From Cladobotryum mycophilum (lineage: Eukaryota; Ascomycota; Sordariomycetes; Hypocreales; Hypocreaceae): a stretch of DNA of 64,000 bases. Location: NCBI GenBank assembly GCA_036429605.1, contig JAVFKD010000010.1, positions 186,001 through 250,000 of the forward strand, read 5' to 3'. Positions 1 to 12,467 of the stretch are shown here, piece after piece (the first letter of the stretch is position 1; every line of letters starts with the position of its first letter). The translations under genes were made by a program, and so were the position numbers. The notes below the pieces were generated by a model that saw only the letters and a list, made by a program, of their open reading frames with translations, did no database searches and had not been told where the DNA came from.

Positions 1-1807
1 CGAGAGCAAGACACTTTTCATCGCCAATATTTCTCACGAGTTAAAGACACCACTGAATGGCATCATGGGCATGTGCGCCGTTTGCATGGAGGAAGACGAT
101 GTTATGCGTATTAAACAATCACTCAAGACTCTGTATAGATCTGGTATGTTGTCTTGTTTACTTACTCTTTGCCGTTTACTAACTAAAACTAGGTGACCTC
201 CTACTCCACCTTCTCGAAGATCTCCTCAGCTTTTCCAAGAACCAGATTGGCCAGCATGTTAGCCTGGAAGAGAAGGAATTCCGTTTGGGCGACATTAGGT
301 CACAGATGCTGTCTATTTTTGACATGCAAGTACGGGAGAGCAAGATAACTTTCGCCGTCAACTTCATCAGCTCCGATGCTGTCAATGGCGAGCTGAGCGT
401 CAGTCCCGAGCCCATCAGCATAGAGAAAAAGCTACCCGCTCTGGGACCCTCTGGCATGGGCCGTCTCAAGGACGCATATCTCTGGGGAGACCAGCACAGA
501 ATTTTGCAAGTCATGATCAACCTGGTCAGCAACAGTCTCAAGTTTACTCCGGCTGGAGGCAGGGTGCAGCTGAGAATTCGCTGCATTGGCGAGGTTGAGC
601 GTGGTAGTGATGATAGTAGGACGTCGTCATTCTCCAGGAGCGGCTCCGGCAGAGTTGGACGCAGCCGGCATAGGGCAAGTTCAGGATCTACACGTTCCGC
701 CACTTCCAGAGCTACGGGCAATACGCTTGGCACAGCTCTTGCCATCAATCCCATGGACCCCAAAGCTACGCCGCATGTCCAGATTAGAGAGAGATCACCA
801 ACGCCGCCGCCGCCGAACGCCAAGCCATACATGTTCGAGTTCGAAGTAGAGGACACTGGCCCAGGTATTCCCGACCATATGCAGGAGAAAATATTTGAGC
901 CCTTTGTGCAGGGCGATCTTGGCTTGTCAAAACGCTTTGGGGGAACTGGTTTGGGGTTGAGTATTTGCTCGCAGCTCGCCAAGCTGATGGGTGGCTCCAT
1001 CGCCCTCTCTAGCACGGTGGGTGTGGGCTCGACGTTTACGATGCAGATTCCACTTAAATATGTAAAGGATCGCCCCCCAGCACTGCATCCAGTAGCACAA
1101 AATCCAGACCACCCAGCGTCGGGTCCAATGGTGGCAATCACCGCAACTCTCTCAACGGTTCGACGCCTGAACAGACGACGACTAACAGTACGTCCAATGT
1201 GCTGGAGGGTAAACTGCCTCGTCTGGTGGGCCTCAGCGCTCCATTCTTCGCGGCGAAACCCAATGCTGCTCTCCCTAGCAAAGAAGACCAGGCTGCAGTT
1301 ATCGACAAGGCCATGGCGAACAAGGCTGGCCAGGGCAAGCTGCGCGTCCTGATTGCCGATGATAACTCGACAAATATTGAAGTTGTGAGTAGAATGCTTA
1401 AACTCGAAGATGTCTACGATGTCAGCATTGCCTCGGATGGCCAAGAGGCGTACGAGCTTGTCAAGGCAAACATGGAGAGGAATCTGCGTTTCGACGTCAT
1501 CTTTATGGATGTTCAGATGCCTAACCTTGACGGTTTGCAATCCACTCGGCTTATCCGGAAAATGGGCTACTCAGAGCCCATCGTTGCTCTCACTGCCTTT
1601 TCGGAAGAGAGCAATGTGAAGGAATGCATAGAATCTGGCATGGATGAGTTCTTGAGCAAACCTATTCGACGGCCAGCTCTCAAGAAGGTGCTCAAGAAGT
1701 TTGTCACCATTCCCGAGGAGCCAGAGATTGCTGGTGTGACGAAGAGGGCAGCCATGGATAAGATGCCCAAAGCAATGAATGGAAGCAGCCCAGCTGTGAC
1801 TGTGTAG
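1..1807 (+). CDS. sln1: Hybrid histidine kinase, Sln1/TcsB class (5' end outside window)
   Basis: Membrane osmosensor-type hybrid histidine kinase at the head of the HOG phosphorelay (family knowledge). The window opens inside the H-box: ISHELKTPLNG, phospho-His codon at 35-37. A 49-nt intron (144-192) follows. Exon 2 carries the N-box NLVSNSLKF, a roughly 85-residue Ser/Arg/Pro-rich insert, the G1 box VEDTGPGIP, F box FEPFVQGD and G2 box GTGLGLSI. It ends with a receiver domain: acidic pair IADDN, phospho-Asp in FMDVQMP at 1508-1510, and lysine in LSKPIRRPALKK. The receiver is in a different frame from the kinase core. The switch is repaired by one extra base in the C6 run at 1073-1078, and the frame after it reads as a plausible Ser/Pro/Asn linker. 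A 113-nt intron (1062-1174) would also restore the frame but would discard that linker. Sln1 class is judged from domain order and the receiver tail. Confidence 0.85.
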
Positions 1808-2722
1808 AAGTCGATAGAGTGCTTCATGTGAACGAATGCGCAGCCCGTTCCCTCGAGGCTACAAGATCCCTTCGACGGCTGTTGTCTGATTGCCGAATTC
1901 TCGTTCCCAAGATTCTGCTTGCAGAGAATGACTGCGACCACAGTTTAATCATGGTAGACCGGTGAAAGGTCATGGTGCAGCGGAACATGCCGCTTTAGAC
2001 CAACCCCAGCGTGCCCTTTTACGGGCCGCGAAGAAGATTTTTTCACCGAGGATTGAAGATGAAAGCCAATCAGTACGTGCTAATCCGTTGATAAAACAAT
2101 GATGGGGTCTCCAACAGACCCATGGGTTTGCATTTTTGGGAATAGCGACTGATGTTTGGCCAGGACAGAGCACACATATTTCGTCCATATTGGACAAACA
2201 TCAAAGTAGACCAATTCGCTTAGGTCTAGATAGAATCTGCAGAATATCTGCTCACATTTGGCCCATGAGGGGGCATAGGCTGCCTCCATTTAGGAAGAGT
2301 CAGTTGAATGACGGGATTATGCTGGAAATGTGTATAGTAGGTGGAAGGGAATCTCAGTATTTACGAAGGAAATCTGGTTACGGCGGGAACTCAAAAGCAT
2401 GGCATGAAGGAAGGCAAAACTGTTTTTTAATACATCATTTCACGAGGTCTGGAACAGCTCCAGGACCTCCAAGCGCTTAAATGCGCTTTATTACAATGCA
2501 AACATCATTATTACTGTTAGGACATGGGTTCCCGTGAGGAGAGTGAAGGAACCTGGTGGCTCGTAGCCATCGCGACGAGGTCCAGAAGGTAGGCATAAGA
2601 GGGTGACTGTCTAAGGTATTCCTGGTATTTAGGCCAGGAGACGAGCCTTTTATCCCCGAATCCAGTTGCGTCCATGATGGGTCCTGCGATGGTCTTCTAC
2701 TTGGTCTCTCACCAGCTATTCC
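1808..2722. other. Intergenic region between convergent genes
   Basis: This stretch lies between the 3' ends of the histidine kinase and the P450. It has short open frames only, with no recognisable domain, tRNA or repeat. It should hold the two 3' UTRs. Confidence 0.5.
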
Positions 2723-4427
2723 CTACAGCACTCGATCTCTGACTTGCACCCACAGATCCTCAATCACAAAGATGCCCACAACGTTCCTTGTCTTCCAAGG
2801 GCGTCTAGGGTTTTGCAGCGCCAGATCAAAGTTTCTCATCATCTACCATGCAATTGTCTGTCAGCGATGGATGCTCTCACGCACTACCTAGGAATGGCGT
2901 CTTTTACGTACCTCGAATACGGTTTTTGCAAGCTCGATTTGAGCAACTGACTTGCCTAGGCATTGAAATCTTCCATGCCCGAAAATATGATCATTTGCCT
3001 GAGCCATTTTTGAAAAGGTCGCGGCGTCTGCTTCAAGCCAGCGCTCGGGTCGGAATGCCTCTGCGTCTTTACCGTATGTGATGGGGTCCCGTTGCATGGC
3101 GGTCATGGAGGGCCTGATGGATACTCCCCGGGGAGAAAGACGCTCTCTCCGTTGATCACGAGGGTGTCACCGCCTGGCGGGACCTCGCGGGGGAGTATGC
3201 CCGATACGGGCACGAACAAACGCAGACCTTCCCGGATGACGGCCTGGAGGTATGGGAGTTGTTTCGTTTGGGCGATCGAGATGAGCCCTTGACCAAGAGC
3301 CGGGGCCAATCCCCCTGTCATAGCCTCGTCGATTTCATGCTGTAGCTTTGAGTAGACGCGCGGATTCGTCATGAGATGAAGAAAAATGCCGCGGAGACCG
3401 GTCGCTGTGGTGTCGGAGCCAGCAATGACCTGCTCCAGAGCCTCGCTGCGCAGCTCGTCGCCGACTATGCCGTGCCGCATGAACGAGGCCAGCATGTCGG
3501 AGCGTTTGTCGGATGGGTTGGCGGCGCGCTCGTCCACGGAGCGGAAAACCGTGGCAATCAGTTTTCCGTAGCCCTTCTTGTCGCCTGCGGACGGGGTGAT
3601 GAACTTTCCGATGAACGGCGTCTGGGCCAGCCCGCTGAACCCCAGAGCGAGGGCGATGTTGCAAAGCGTGAGTCCGTTGTCGGCCGACTTGATGTAGTCG
3701 CTCACGTCGGCGTCGTTTCGCAGCATGCCAAATTCCTTGCCGAAGCCGACGCTGCTGATGACGTCGAGGGTGAAGTACTGTATTTTGGCCCCCAAGTCCA
3801 TGGGGACTATTTTGGCATCGGAGGATGTGTACTTTGATCGGATTAGATCCAGGAGTCTTTGGAGTAGAATGTCGATGGCCGGCTCAAGATCAAAGTTCTC
3901 TCTTCCCGAGTACTTGTAGGCAAGTCAGCGTCTCGGTCTTTGAACAGTACAATGACGGTCAGGTTCATACCCCTGGAGCCATTTGTTTCCGTCGCATGTC
4001 ATGCTTTTCGTTATCTGTCTGGGAAAAGACATTGTCCCTGCGATACTCAATTCGGATTGCTTTATAGAACCAATCTGCACGTTTGTAGTTCGGCTTGATG
4101 TTCATGTGCGCGAAGACCTCGGGAGACGAAGTGATGAGAATGTTTGGCGCGATTCGAGCGACGGGCCCTTCCACATCGGGTCAGACACGTGAATAAGACT
4201 TTGAGGGTAATATGCATACCGTGTTTCTCATTCACTTCTGCATACCACTCGTCGCAGTTCCCTCGTAGCATGGCATTGCTATGAGGCCAATCCGAGAAGC
4301 CGGCCCAGAAGGGGCCCTTGAATTCTCTCAACCTATAGAATACGTAGATTTTGTTGATGATGTAAAGTCCCACCACGAGCCCAAGTATGGGCCCTGCATT
4401 TTTGGAGATGTCAACCAGCAGTGGCAT
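2723..4427 (-). CDS. Cytochrome P450, pisatin-demethylase-like; one apparent frameshift
   Basis: Haem-thiolate monooxygenase, anchored in the ER by an N-terminal hydrophobic helix. Four exons are supported by splice signals: 4427-4220, 4167-3971, 3912-2912 and 2842-2723. Visible motifs are the I-helix VIAGSDTTATG, the ExxR helix REGLRLF, the PERW motif and the haem loop FGHGRFQCLGK. The frame breaks at CCCCGGGG (3126-3133), just before the PSMTAMQRD stretch. One added base there gives a continuous 508-aa protein, the normal family length, so I treat it as a likely sequence error rather than a dead gene. The start at 4427 is chosen because it directly precedes the anchor helix; an in-frame ATG at 4490 would add 21 residues. 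Pisatin-demethylase (CYP57-like) affinity is from overall resemblance; the substrate is unknown. Confidence 0.85.
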
Positions 4428-6289
4428 GATGGAGGTCGAGTACGGAAGATGTTTGTCAGAAGGGAGGGAACGAAGAAGAGGGCTACGCATGAAGTAGGTT
4501 ACACAAAGAGAGATCGAAGAAAGCCCACTAGTGGGATAGTGCTATGAGAGAATTTTCATCTCCCTCTCCCTCAAGTCTTATAACACTGATGTTTATAGAT
4601 TCTTGACGATTGGTGGGAGAAGAAGCGGGGTTGATGGTAGCTGCCGTCGAAAGACTGCTCAGTCCTGTCAGCCTGCCCCCGCGATCAACGTATTGTTTCT
4701 TCCAATGAGGAAATCCCCGAGGTTCTTTAGGCGTCTTGAAGAAATTACCAGCACTTGGCGAATTTCAGAGGCAGAAGCTGTAGTCCGGCTGTAGTCCGGC
4801 TGGATTTCTGCGGTTGATATGTCGGATAACTTTGGGGATTTGTCTTTGCTAGTGATCATTCCTCTATTCATTCCATCACCATTCTTCTAGCTGATTGTGC
4901 TGTTTACAACTTTCTGCATATGGGGGGTAACAACACGGGTCGTCGGCTATTGTGGTTATTGTGTTGATCATGACTTGTGCCTTTTCTTTTTCCACCAGCC
5001 GTCATTTATGTTATCAAGGACAGCCAACGCAAATGGGTTGACAGCATAAATAGATAGTAAAAAATTTGCTTATTTCTTGCATTGGTAACTGAATGATACT
5101 GCTCACCAGCCAGGCAAGCTCAATTGTAGCTACAATAGTATAATGCGTCTCAAAGACTTATAAGTAACTTCTGGCGACAGATATCAGGTTATTTAATAAT
5201 GCTAAAAAACTACTTAATATCGGCTGGTCTCTGCGAGCTATCTGCTCCCCTGCGAATGTGTATTTGACGTTATGGGGTTGACTGTTAGGTCCTCAAGATC
5301 CCGCGTTTGGTGGGTTACAGCGACCGCTCATATTTGATCCATGTGTCCATAAACCTACTTTTACGATGAGAGAGAGTCTTAGTGAACCTACCCCCCGCCC
5401 CCTTTTTTTTCTAAGGTTCACATGTGATGCATCTCTAGTAGGCATAAGAGCTTGGCGTTGGAATTAGAATTGGAAATAATATTAGCCCACCAGTCCTTGC
5501 ATGCAATGTTTTTATGATTGCGCAGTCGATACTACTGACGCCTGCTCCTCTACGGTCAAAGCTCCCGCATGTTACCAAACCCACCAACAGAAGAAAGAAG
5601 AAAGAAGGAGAAAAAAGAGTGGAAATAGTCTAGCAATGCTAATACATTACACAGAAGCTCTAATTATAACAACACCTTAAAAGGCCATATGAACAATCCT
5701 CTCGCCGGTCACAATGCTTACTCTGGTACTCAGTAATTCATTGCTCCACAAGGAGGGCTTCAACAAATCCACCTAGCAACCTGAGGGGTATACTTAAAGC
5801 GGAAAAATCGTGAGAAGAAGACACTTGATGGATGGAATCGAGCAGACGGAACGATATCAAGATTTCGGCCTATAAACCAACAAGGGAAAGCGAAGGCAAC
5901 GGCAAGGAGAATACTGGATCTCTCGCCGACGAGTCAAAGAGCTTGCCGCACAGAACTAAACACGCAGGTTATGGCAATTTGACCTTGTTCTTAGAGGAGA
6001 TGACTTCCGCCTCTTACTCAAGACCCAGACTTGTGGGCAGCTGTACCAAAGACACTGTGCAAAAAATGACTAAAATTGAGTTTGAGGCTATCGCCTAAAC
6101 AATATTAGTGATGGATGTTGTCATGTGATTCATGAATCATCGCTCTAAACATTTAATCTTTCTGCAAACTAATCTTTCTAATAACCAGCACATGTGCACC
6201 TGCATGCACAACGCCAACCGCTCTGCATTGGCGTAAGGGCACGATCGCGCCAAACGCTCTCTTCCCGATTTCTAAAAGCGATCGTTACC
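4428..6289. other. Intergenic region between divergent P450 and regulator genes
   Basis: A shared upstream region of about 1.9 kb. It contains a G/A-rich stretch near 5,590-5,625 and scattered short open frames (one of 88 codons at 5,832-6,098) with no recognisable similarity. It probably holds both promoters, but I cannot name specific sites. Confidence 0.4.
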
Positions 6290-8737
6290 ATGGGAGAGCC
6301 CAATCATCCGCGCCGTCTGCGCCCTCTCCTCTCACGAGACCGTTGCATATCCAAGGTGGTGGAACCTGCCATCGCACCTCGAAGGAGACAAGTTGTCTCC
6401 GCAGCCTGTGATGCGTGTCGTAAGAGGAAATCAAAGGCACGGATTATTTATATTTGACAGGCAGATGGAGATTACATGAACTGACTCGACCGACTTTCAG
6501 TGTACCGCTGAGCGTCCTCTATGCTCCCTATGTTCTCGGCTAGGTACGGAATGCATTTATCAAGGTTTAGAGACTGAGACTAGATACCAAGCACTTCAGC
6601 GACGACTCCGGGAGCAGGAGGTTGAGCTTCTCAAGTATAAAGGCTTGTTCGAGTTTTTACGGGCACAGGATCTTGAGGGAGCCAATGCAGTTTTAGAGCG
6701 CATCCGCATTGGCGACAATCTAGATTCCATAACTCGAGCCATGAAAGAGGGAGGTGAAGACCGTGTGTCTCCTATTCTATTACCATTTTCAGCAGAAAAA
6801 GCGCCATGTTCAGCACAAATCAGTACGTATGCGACTCAACGACCTTCTAATCATCTTGCGATTCGAGGATTACTGCCACGCACTAGGTCCGAGCTAGAAT
6901 ATGAGTTAACGACACTCCATCAGATCGCGTATCCAATCTTGCTGCCAATCGACGCAATAACTTTAGGGTTTTCTCTCTCTTCAAGGCCCTCGTCTTTTGC
7001 TGTTACCTTAAGCGCAAGAGATTCCGGCGTCTCCAAGAAACAAGAGCTCGCGGGACGCTTATCTACTCGTTTCATTTGGGGCCAGACCACACCTGTCATT
7101 CTTGACACACCAGAACCTCATGAGCTTTGTGATGCCCGCTTAAAACAATTATCCATGTCTTACTGGACCACAGTACCCATTAGTGACGAGTCTGCGGCAA
7201 TTCTTCTTTCAATATTCCTCAAGACTGAACATTCCATTATCGGCTTCTTTGATGCCGACCTGTTTATAACCGACTTGGTTGCTCCAAACCCTCGCTACTG
7301 TTCTACATTTCTTGTTAATTCACTACTATTTGTGGCATGTGTATGTTTAAAATTTATCAGCAGGCTGTTTTATAGCCGATTGAGACGATCTAACATCCTA
7401 CCTAGCAAGCTTATACCGCCTCAGATCTTAGAGCCACAGTCCTTGCGCAAGCCTTCTTCGAGATATGTCAAAATCTTTTCTCTCTAGAAATATTGTCAAA
7501 CAACCTCCCAACCTTGGCGGCTATTAATATATTCAGCCTAGGATGTTTATTCCGTGGAAGTGATAAATTAGGCCATGAGCTGTTGGGTACTGCGCGCCGT
7601 ATGGGTAGACGAATGAACTTGTATGGCATCAACCCAAATACGGAACACGCCTTTAAATTTCGTCAGCTGCCGCCTGATGAAATTCGAGCTGTTTCTCATA
7701 TTGCATGGGGAACATATAATTGGTTAACGTAATACCACCAAGACCCTTACCTCCCCGATAGAAATTAATCTCTCGCAGACTCCATGCCCTATACTACCAC
7801 ACCGAGCCCATAGATATACCTCCTGTATTGCCTATACCTGGTTATCATTTTCTTAAATGTAACGAGGCAGGAGAATCTATTAACGGCTGGCCGCAACATC
7901 CGCTACCCAGCTATATGGGTCGGTCGTTTACTGTTACATGCCAATTCCTCACAATCGTTCAGGAGGTTGCTCTTTTATATTTCTCACAAGATGTTACACC
8001 GGTATCTGATCGTGTACCTTTATCATTTGCTGAGGCCAAGTATCAGAAGCTCTTATCTTGGTCAGATACATTGAGCGGAGACCTTGCGTGGCATGAGAAC
8101 TGCGCGGCGCATCTTATTATATTTCAGTGAGTTTCCCCTCTCATTGTTATTGTACCTTGGTCCTCAGACACTAATGCCATATTGCAGCATGTGGTTCCAC
8201 TCCGCAGTTCTTGATATCTTTCGCCCATTCCTCCAAACAGAAAAATACCATCGTTTAATATCGTTCGCTTCTAAAGACAGCTCACCCCGAGCTGTTTTTT
8301 CTGCGTCAGTGAACCAACTGAAGCGTCTAGCGGTTATATATCGTTCCAAACACATAAGCACAACATATATGCCTTACGTGAACGGTTCCCTGGTCCATAT
8401 TGCTGATACTGTGCTTAAAGATAAAACAGATCCAAATTGGAAGTACTACTTCATGCTATGTATTCGCTGCTGGCAGCAATTGTACATTGGACATCCTATC
8501 TTTGGAGATATCGCTCGGGCATCTTTATCTATGGCCACTAAAAACGACCGTATAACCAAAGATGAAGCAAACATCCTATTAGCTGAGCTACAAGAGCTAG
8601 GTTATCATCATAGGTTTGCTCAGAGTGTAATTACAACGAGCATTATTGTGGACTATGATCTAGCTATGACAAATCGCGATGAAGCAAGAGTACGAACTCT
8701 TGCGATTAGTTTTACAGACACAAAACTATTTAGCTAA
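6290..8737 (+). CDS. Zn2Cys6 fungal transcription factor
   Basis: Nuclear DNA-binding regulator of the Gal4 type. Five exons (6290-6436, 6501-7340, 7406-7728, 7779-8126, 8188-8737) join to an uninterrupted 735-aa protein. The binuclear cluster spans the first intron: ACDACRKRKSK, then C-x6-C-x2-C-x6-C. A coiled-coil-like dimerisation segment follows (RRLREQEVELLKY). The middle and C-terminal parts resemble the fungal-specific TF (MHR) domain: SYWTTVPI, NSLLFVACQAYTA, ARRMGRRMNLYG and WGTYNWLTLH are characteristic. Intron 1 (6437-6500) uses a GC donor; the other four introns are GT-AG. The stop lies about 50 bp from the RIP island, yet the frame is intact. An ATG at 6194 is also in frame, but 6290 gives a more usual N-terminus. 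Its targets are not evident; the divergent P450 is a candidate by position only. Confidence 0.9.
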
Positions 8738-8791
8738 ACTATGTATTTGTATAGTAATTAGTACACTACTAACGTTAAAATCTATATATAA

Positions 8792-9075
8792 TGTAATAGA
8801 AAAAGAGAACTCAATAACAAAAAGAGAACCACAGTGACATAAAAAGCTTCTGCTAGTACTAAATTACTTTATTAAAGCAGTAACTATACAAAACGTTTAT
8901 TTAATATTTTAAGAATAAATATAGCCTAGCTTAATTATTTAGAGTTAATTGAGTTTAAAAATTAAAATAATAATAGACGTATATTAAATTATTTACTGTA
9001 TATAAGATAAAGTAATAATTAATATATAAATAATATAATTTAAATAAGAATACTTATAATTAAATTAAATAATTA
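8792..9075 (+). repeat. RIP-mutated copy of the 23.5 kb repeat
   Basis: This segment aligns with 23,521-23,800 with only a few small gaps. Most differences are C to T or G to A in this copy, while the right-hand copy keeps normal composition. For example AAAAGCTTCTGCTAGTAC here corresponds to AAAAGCTTCCGCTAGTCC there. The pair therefore brackets the island and shows the mutational process directly. Confidence 0.75.
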
Positions 9076-9208
9076 AAATTATAATATTAATTATTAATAC
9101 AATTATATAAATACATAATTAATATTTTTCTTTTAGTTTTTTACTTAATAAATAAATATTTTTATACTAAACTATATTTAGCTTTTTATTTTAATAACCT
9201 AAGTTTTA

Positions 9209-9682
9209 TATAATAACCCAACGCACTTATATTATTTATAAAACTAGACCCACTTTTAATAATACCTATATAAACTATTAATTAAAAACATAACTATAAT
9301 AAAACCTTAGGTAATATAATTAATTATAATTAGCTTAAATAAGATTAACTTAAGTATATTTAATAACTTAAATAAAATTAATTTAATATACGTAATAGCT
9401 TAAACAGGATTAACTCGATCTATTATAATTGCTAGATTATTAGTTTATTCCTATTAAAATAAAACCTTATATTCATTCAGATTATAATAAACTTAATTAT
9501 TATATATATTAGCTTATATTTTTTTTATATATTTAATTAATTATTAATATAATTATTTACTATTAATAATTTAATACCTGAATTATAATATATTAAACCT
9601 ATTGTTTAACCTTGCTCTAATTTATTATTAATATTAACTATAATCTAGGTTATTCTTATTAAGAAACGCCCGGAATGTTATA
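9209..9682 (+). mobile_element. Solo LTR, same family as the 12.0-18.8 kb retrotransposon
   Basis: This 474-bp segment is the reverse complement of the left LTR at 12,003. The block around CGCCCGGAAT and the AGAATAACCTAGAT region are shared. It is flanked by the 5-bp direct repeat TTTTA (9204-9208 and 9683-9687), so it is a genuine insertion reduced to one LTR by LTR-LTR recombination. The expected TG/CA ends read TA/TA here, as expected after G to A and C to T change. Confidence 0.8.
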
Positions 9683-9690
9683 TTTTATAA

Positions 9691-9728
<38 letters not shown>
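9691..9728. repeat. (ATT)n microsatellite
   Basis: About twelve uninterrupted ATT units lie immediately downstream of the solo LTR's target duplication. Confidence 0.9.
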
Positions 9729-9730
9729 CT

Positions 9731-9928
9731 AAGACCTAAAACATATAACACATTAATAGTAAATACTTAAAGATATAAATCGCTTATTAAAGAGTTATTT
9801 AGTATAATAAAACATAAAGTAACTAACCTGTTAGTTTATTATTTAATTTTTTATTACTTAATCTTTTTATATTTTACTAATTTTTAATAAATTAATAATA
9901 AACTTATAGTCTATTATTTCTTAAGGTC
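9731..9928 (+). repeat. Left copy of a 198-bp direct repeat bracketing the inner island
   Basis: It aligns over 198 bp with 20,294-20,491; differences are mostly C/T and G/A. This left copy is more AT-mutated. It could be an LTR of an older element that was later split by the 12.0-18.8 kb insertion. The ends do not show clear TG/CA, so element type is not established. Confidence 0.65.
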
Positions 9929-12002
9929 TTTTTTATAAAAAAATTAATTTATTAATATTTTCTTTAATATATATATTATTATTTTAATTTAAAATAATAT
10001 ATTATATAAATAATTTAATTATTTTTTTTATTATTTTATTAATAATAAAAATTAATAATAAATAAAAATATTTTATTATTTATAGATTATTTATAATAAT
10101 TAAGGATTATATAAATATAATTTTTATTATTTATTATAATACTTTTAAATTAAAGTTTTCTAATTTTATTAATATATATAATAAATATAATAAAATTAAT
10201 AAAATACTTTAAATATTATAAATATATAAATATATAAAAATATTTTTATCTTAGATTTATATATTTATTAAATTTAAATTTTAATATTTAAAAAAATTCT
10301 TAGTATTTAAAAAAAAAACCTTAAACTTTTTTATATTAAAATAAAATTTATATTTATTAAAGTAAAAAAAATAATTTTTAATATTATAATATTAATAAAA
10401 AAAATTTATTTTTAAAAAAACTTTTTTATTTAAAAGAATATATTAAAAACTTATTTATAAATATTAAAAATATTTATAAATAATAACTTTAATTTTATAT
10501 TAATATTAAAATAATAATAATAATAGGATTAAATATTAATATAATAAAAACTTTAATAAAAAAACCTAATAATACTTTTATTATAAAAAATAATTATTTT
10601 TAAATTAATATTAATTATAGTTTAATATATAAAAATATATTAAAACTAATTAGTAAAGTTATTAAGATTATAAAATCTTATAATATAACTAATTTTTAAA
10701 AAGTATTAATTAAATTAAATATTAAATAAAAAGTTATATTATTTATAAAAAAAATAATAGACTTTTTAAAAGTATTAAATAATATTATTAATAAATATAT
10801 TAAAAAATTAATTAAAAAAATATTAATTAAAAATAAAACTAATATTAATTTAATATAAAATAATTAAATTAATCTTAAGTTTAAATTTAATTAAAAAAAC
10901 TATTTTATAAAAAAATATAAGTAAGTCTAAAAAAAATAAAAAAATATTAATCTATAAAAAAAAAACTAACTCTTAGATATAAAATAAATAAATTAAAAAA
11001 AAAACTAAGATTATATAATTAAGCTATAAAGAAAGTTTTAATAAAATAATTTATTAATTTATTTAAATAATATATTATAAATATCTATTTAATAAATAAA
11101 AGTAATTATTTTTTTTAATATACTAAAAGATTAATTAATAATAAAAAGTTATAAAAAGAAAATTTATTATTTAAAAAGAATATTATTATTAAAAAAATTA
11201 AAAAATAATTTAATACTAGGTATATAATATTTATTATATATAAAATAAGATTCTAAGCTATTTAATAAAATATAATTAGACTTTAAAAGATATATATATT
11301 AAAGGTATTATTTTATTAATAAAAAAATAAAAAAGTTTTATAATTTAGATTATAATATAAAAGGATTTTTATTTAAAAAACCTTTTATAATAGTTTATTA
11401 TATTAAATAGGGTTTAAAATAAAAGAAAATAAACCTTTTTAGGTAATTAAAACCTATTATAGATTAATCGAAAGTTTAAAAAAATAGAATTATAATTAAA
11501 AATATTTATTAATATTTAGAAAAAAATAAACTTTTTATAATACTATTAAATAAAAACCTTAAAGTTATAATAATATTTTTAATTTAATATTATAAAAAAT
11601 ATAAAAAATACTTTTAAAGAAATATTAATATCTATAATAAAGTATAATACGTAAAAGCTTTAACTATTAATTCCTAAGCTTAATATTATATTAAAATACT
11701 TATAAAAAAAAACTATTTAATAACTGTAAACTATTAAATTTATATAGCCTTTTTAAATAAAAGTAAGTATTCTTATAATTAACTAAAATATATAAAAATA
11801 AATAGTTTATATTTATAAATCTTTTTAAAGTTTATAAAAAACTATATATATTTAAACTAATTATCTTATATTATTTAATTATATATAAACTTACTATAAA
11901 AATATTTTTTAAAATATTAAAGTTAATAATAAAAACTTTATTATAAATCCTAGTATTATTAAAATAGGTTTATAAAATATTATTATTTTTATATATCCTA
12001 TA

Positions 12003-12467
12003 TATAATATTCCGGGCGTTTCCTAACAAGAATAACCTAGATCGTGGTTAATATTAGTAATAGATTAGAATAAGGTTAAGTAATAGGTTTAATATATTAT
12101 AATTCAGGTATTAAATTATTAATAATAAATAATTATATTAATAATTAATTAAATATATAAAAAAAATATAAATTAATATATATAATAATTAGATTTATTA
12201 TAGTTTAAATAAATATAAGGTTTTATTTTAATAAAAATAAACTAATAATCTAATAATTATTATAATTATTTAATAGTTTTATACTTATTTAGTGATTTTT
12301 TATTTATTTAATAAACCAATCTTTTGAAAGTAAGCTAGATTAATAATATAATTAATTAGCTTATATAAGGTTCTATTATAGTTATACTAGGTTATAATAA
12401 ATATAAGTATTTTTAAAAATAAATCTTTTTTTAGTATATAACCTAAATATAGGATTAGATTATTATA
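12003..12467 (-). repeat. Left LTR (3' LTR if the element is on the minus strand)
   Basis: It pairs with 18,354-18,807. The outer 45 bp are less mutated than the rest, keeping CCGGGCGTTTCCTAACAAG. The interior is heavily converted to A/T. Confidence 0.8.
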
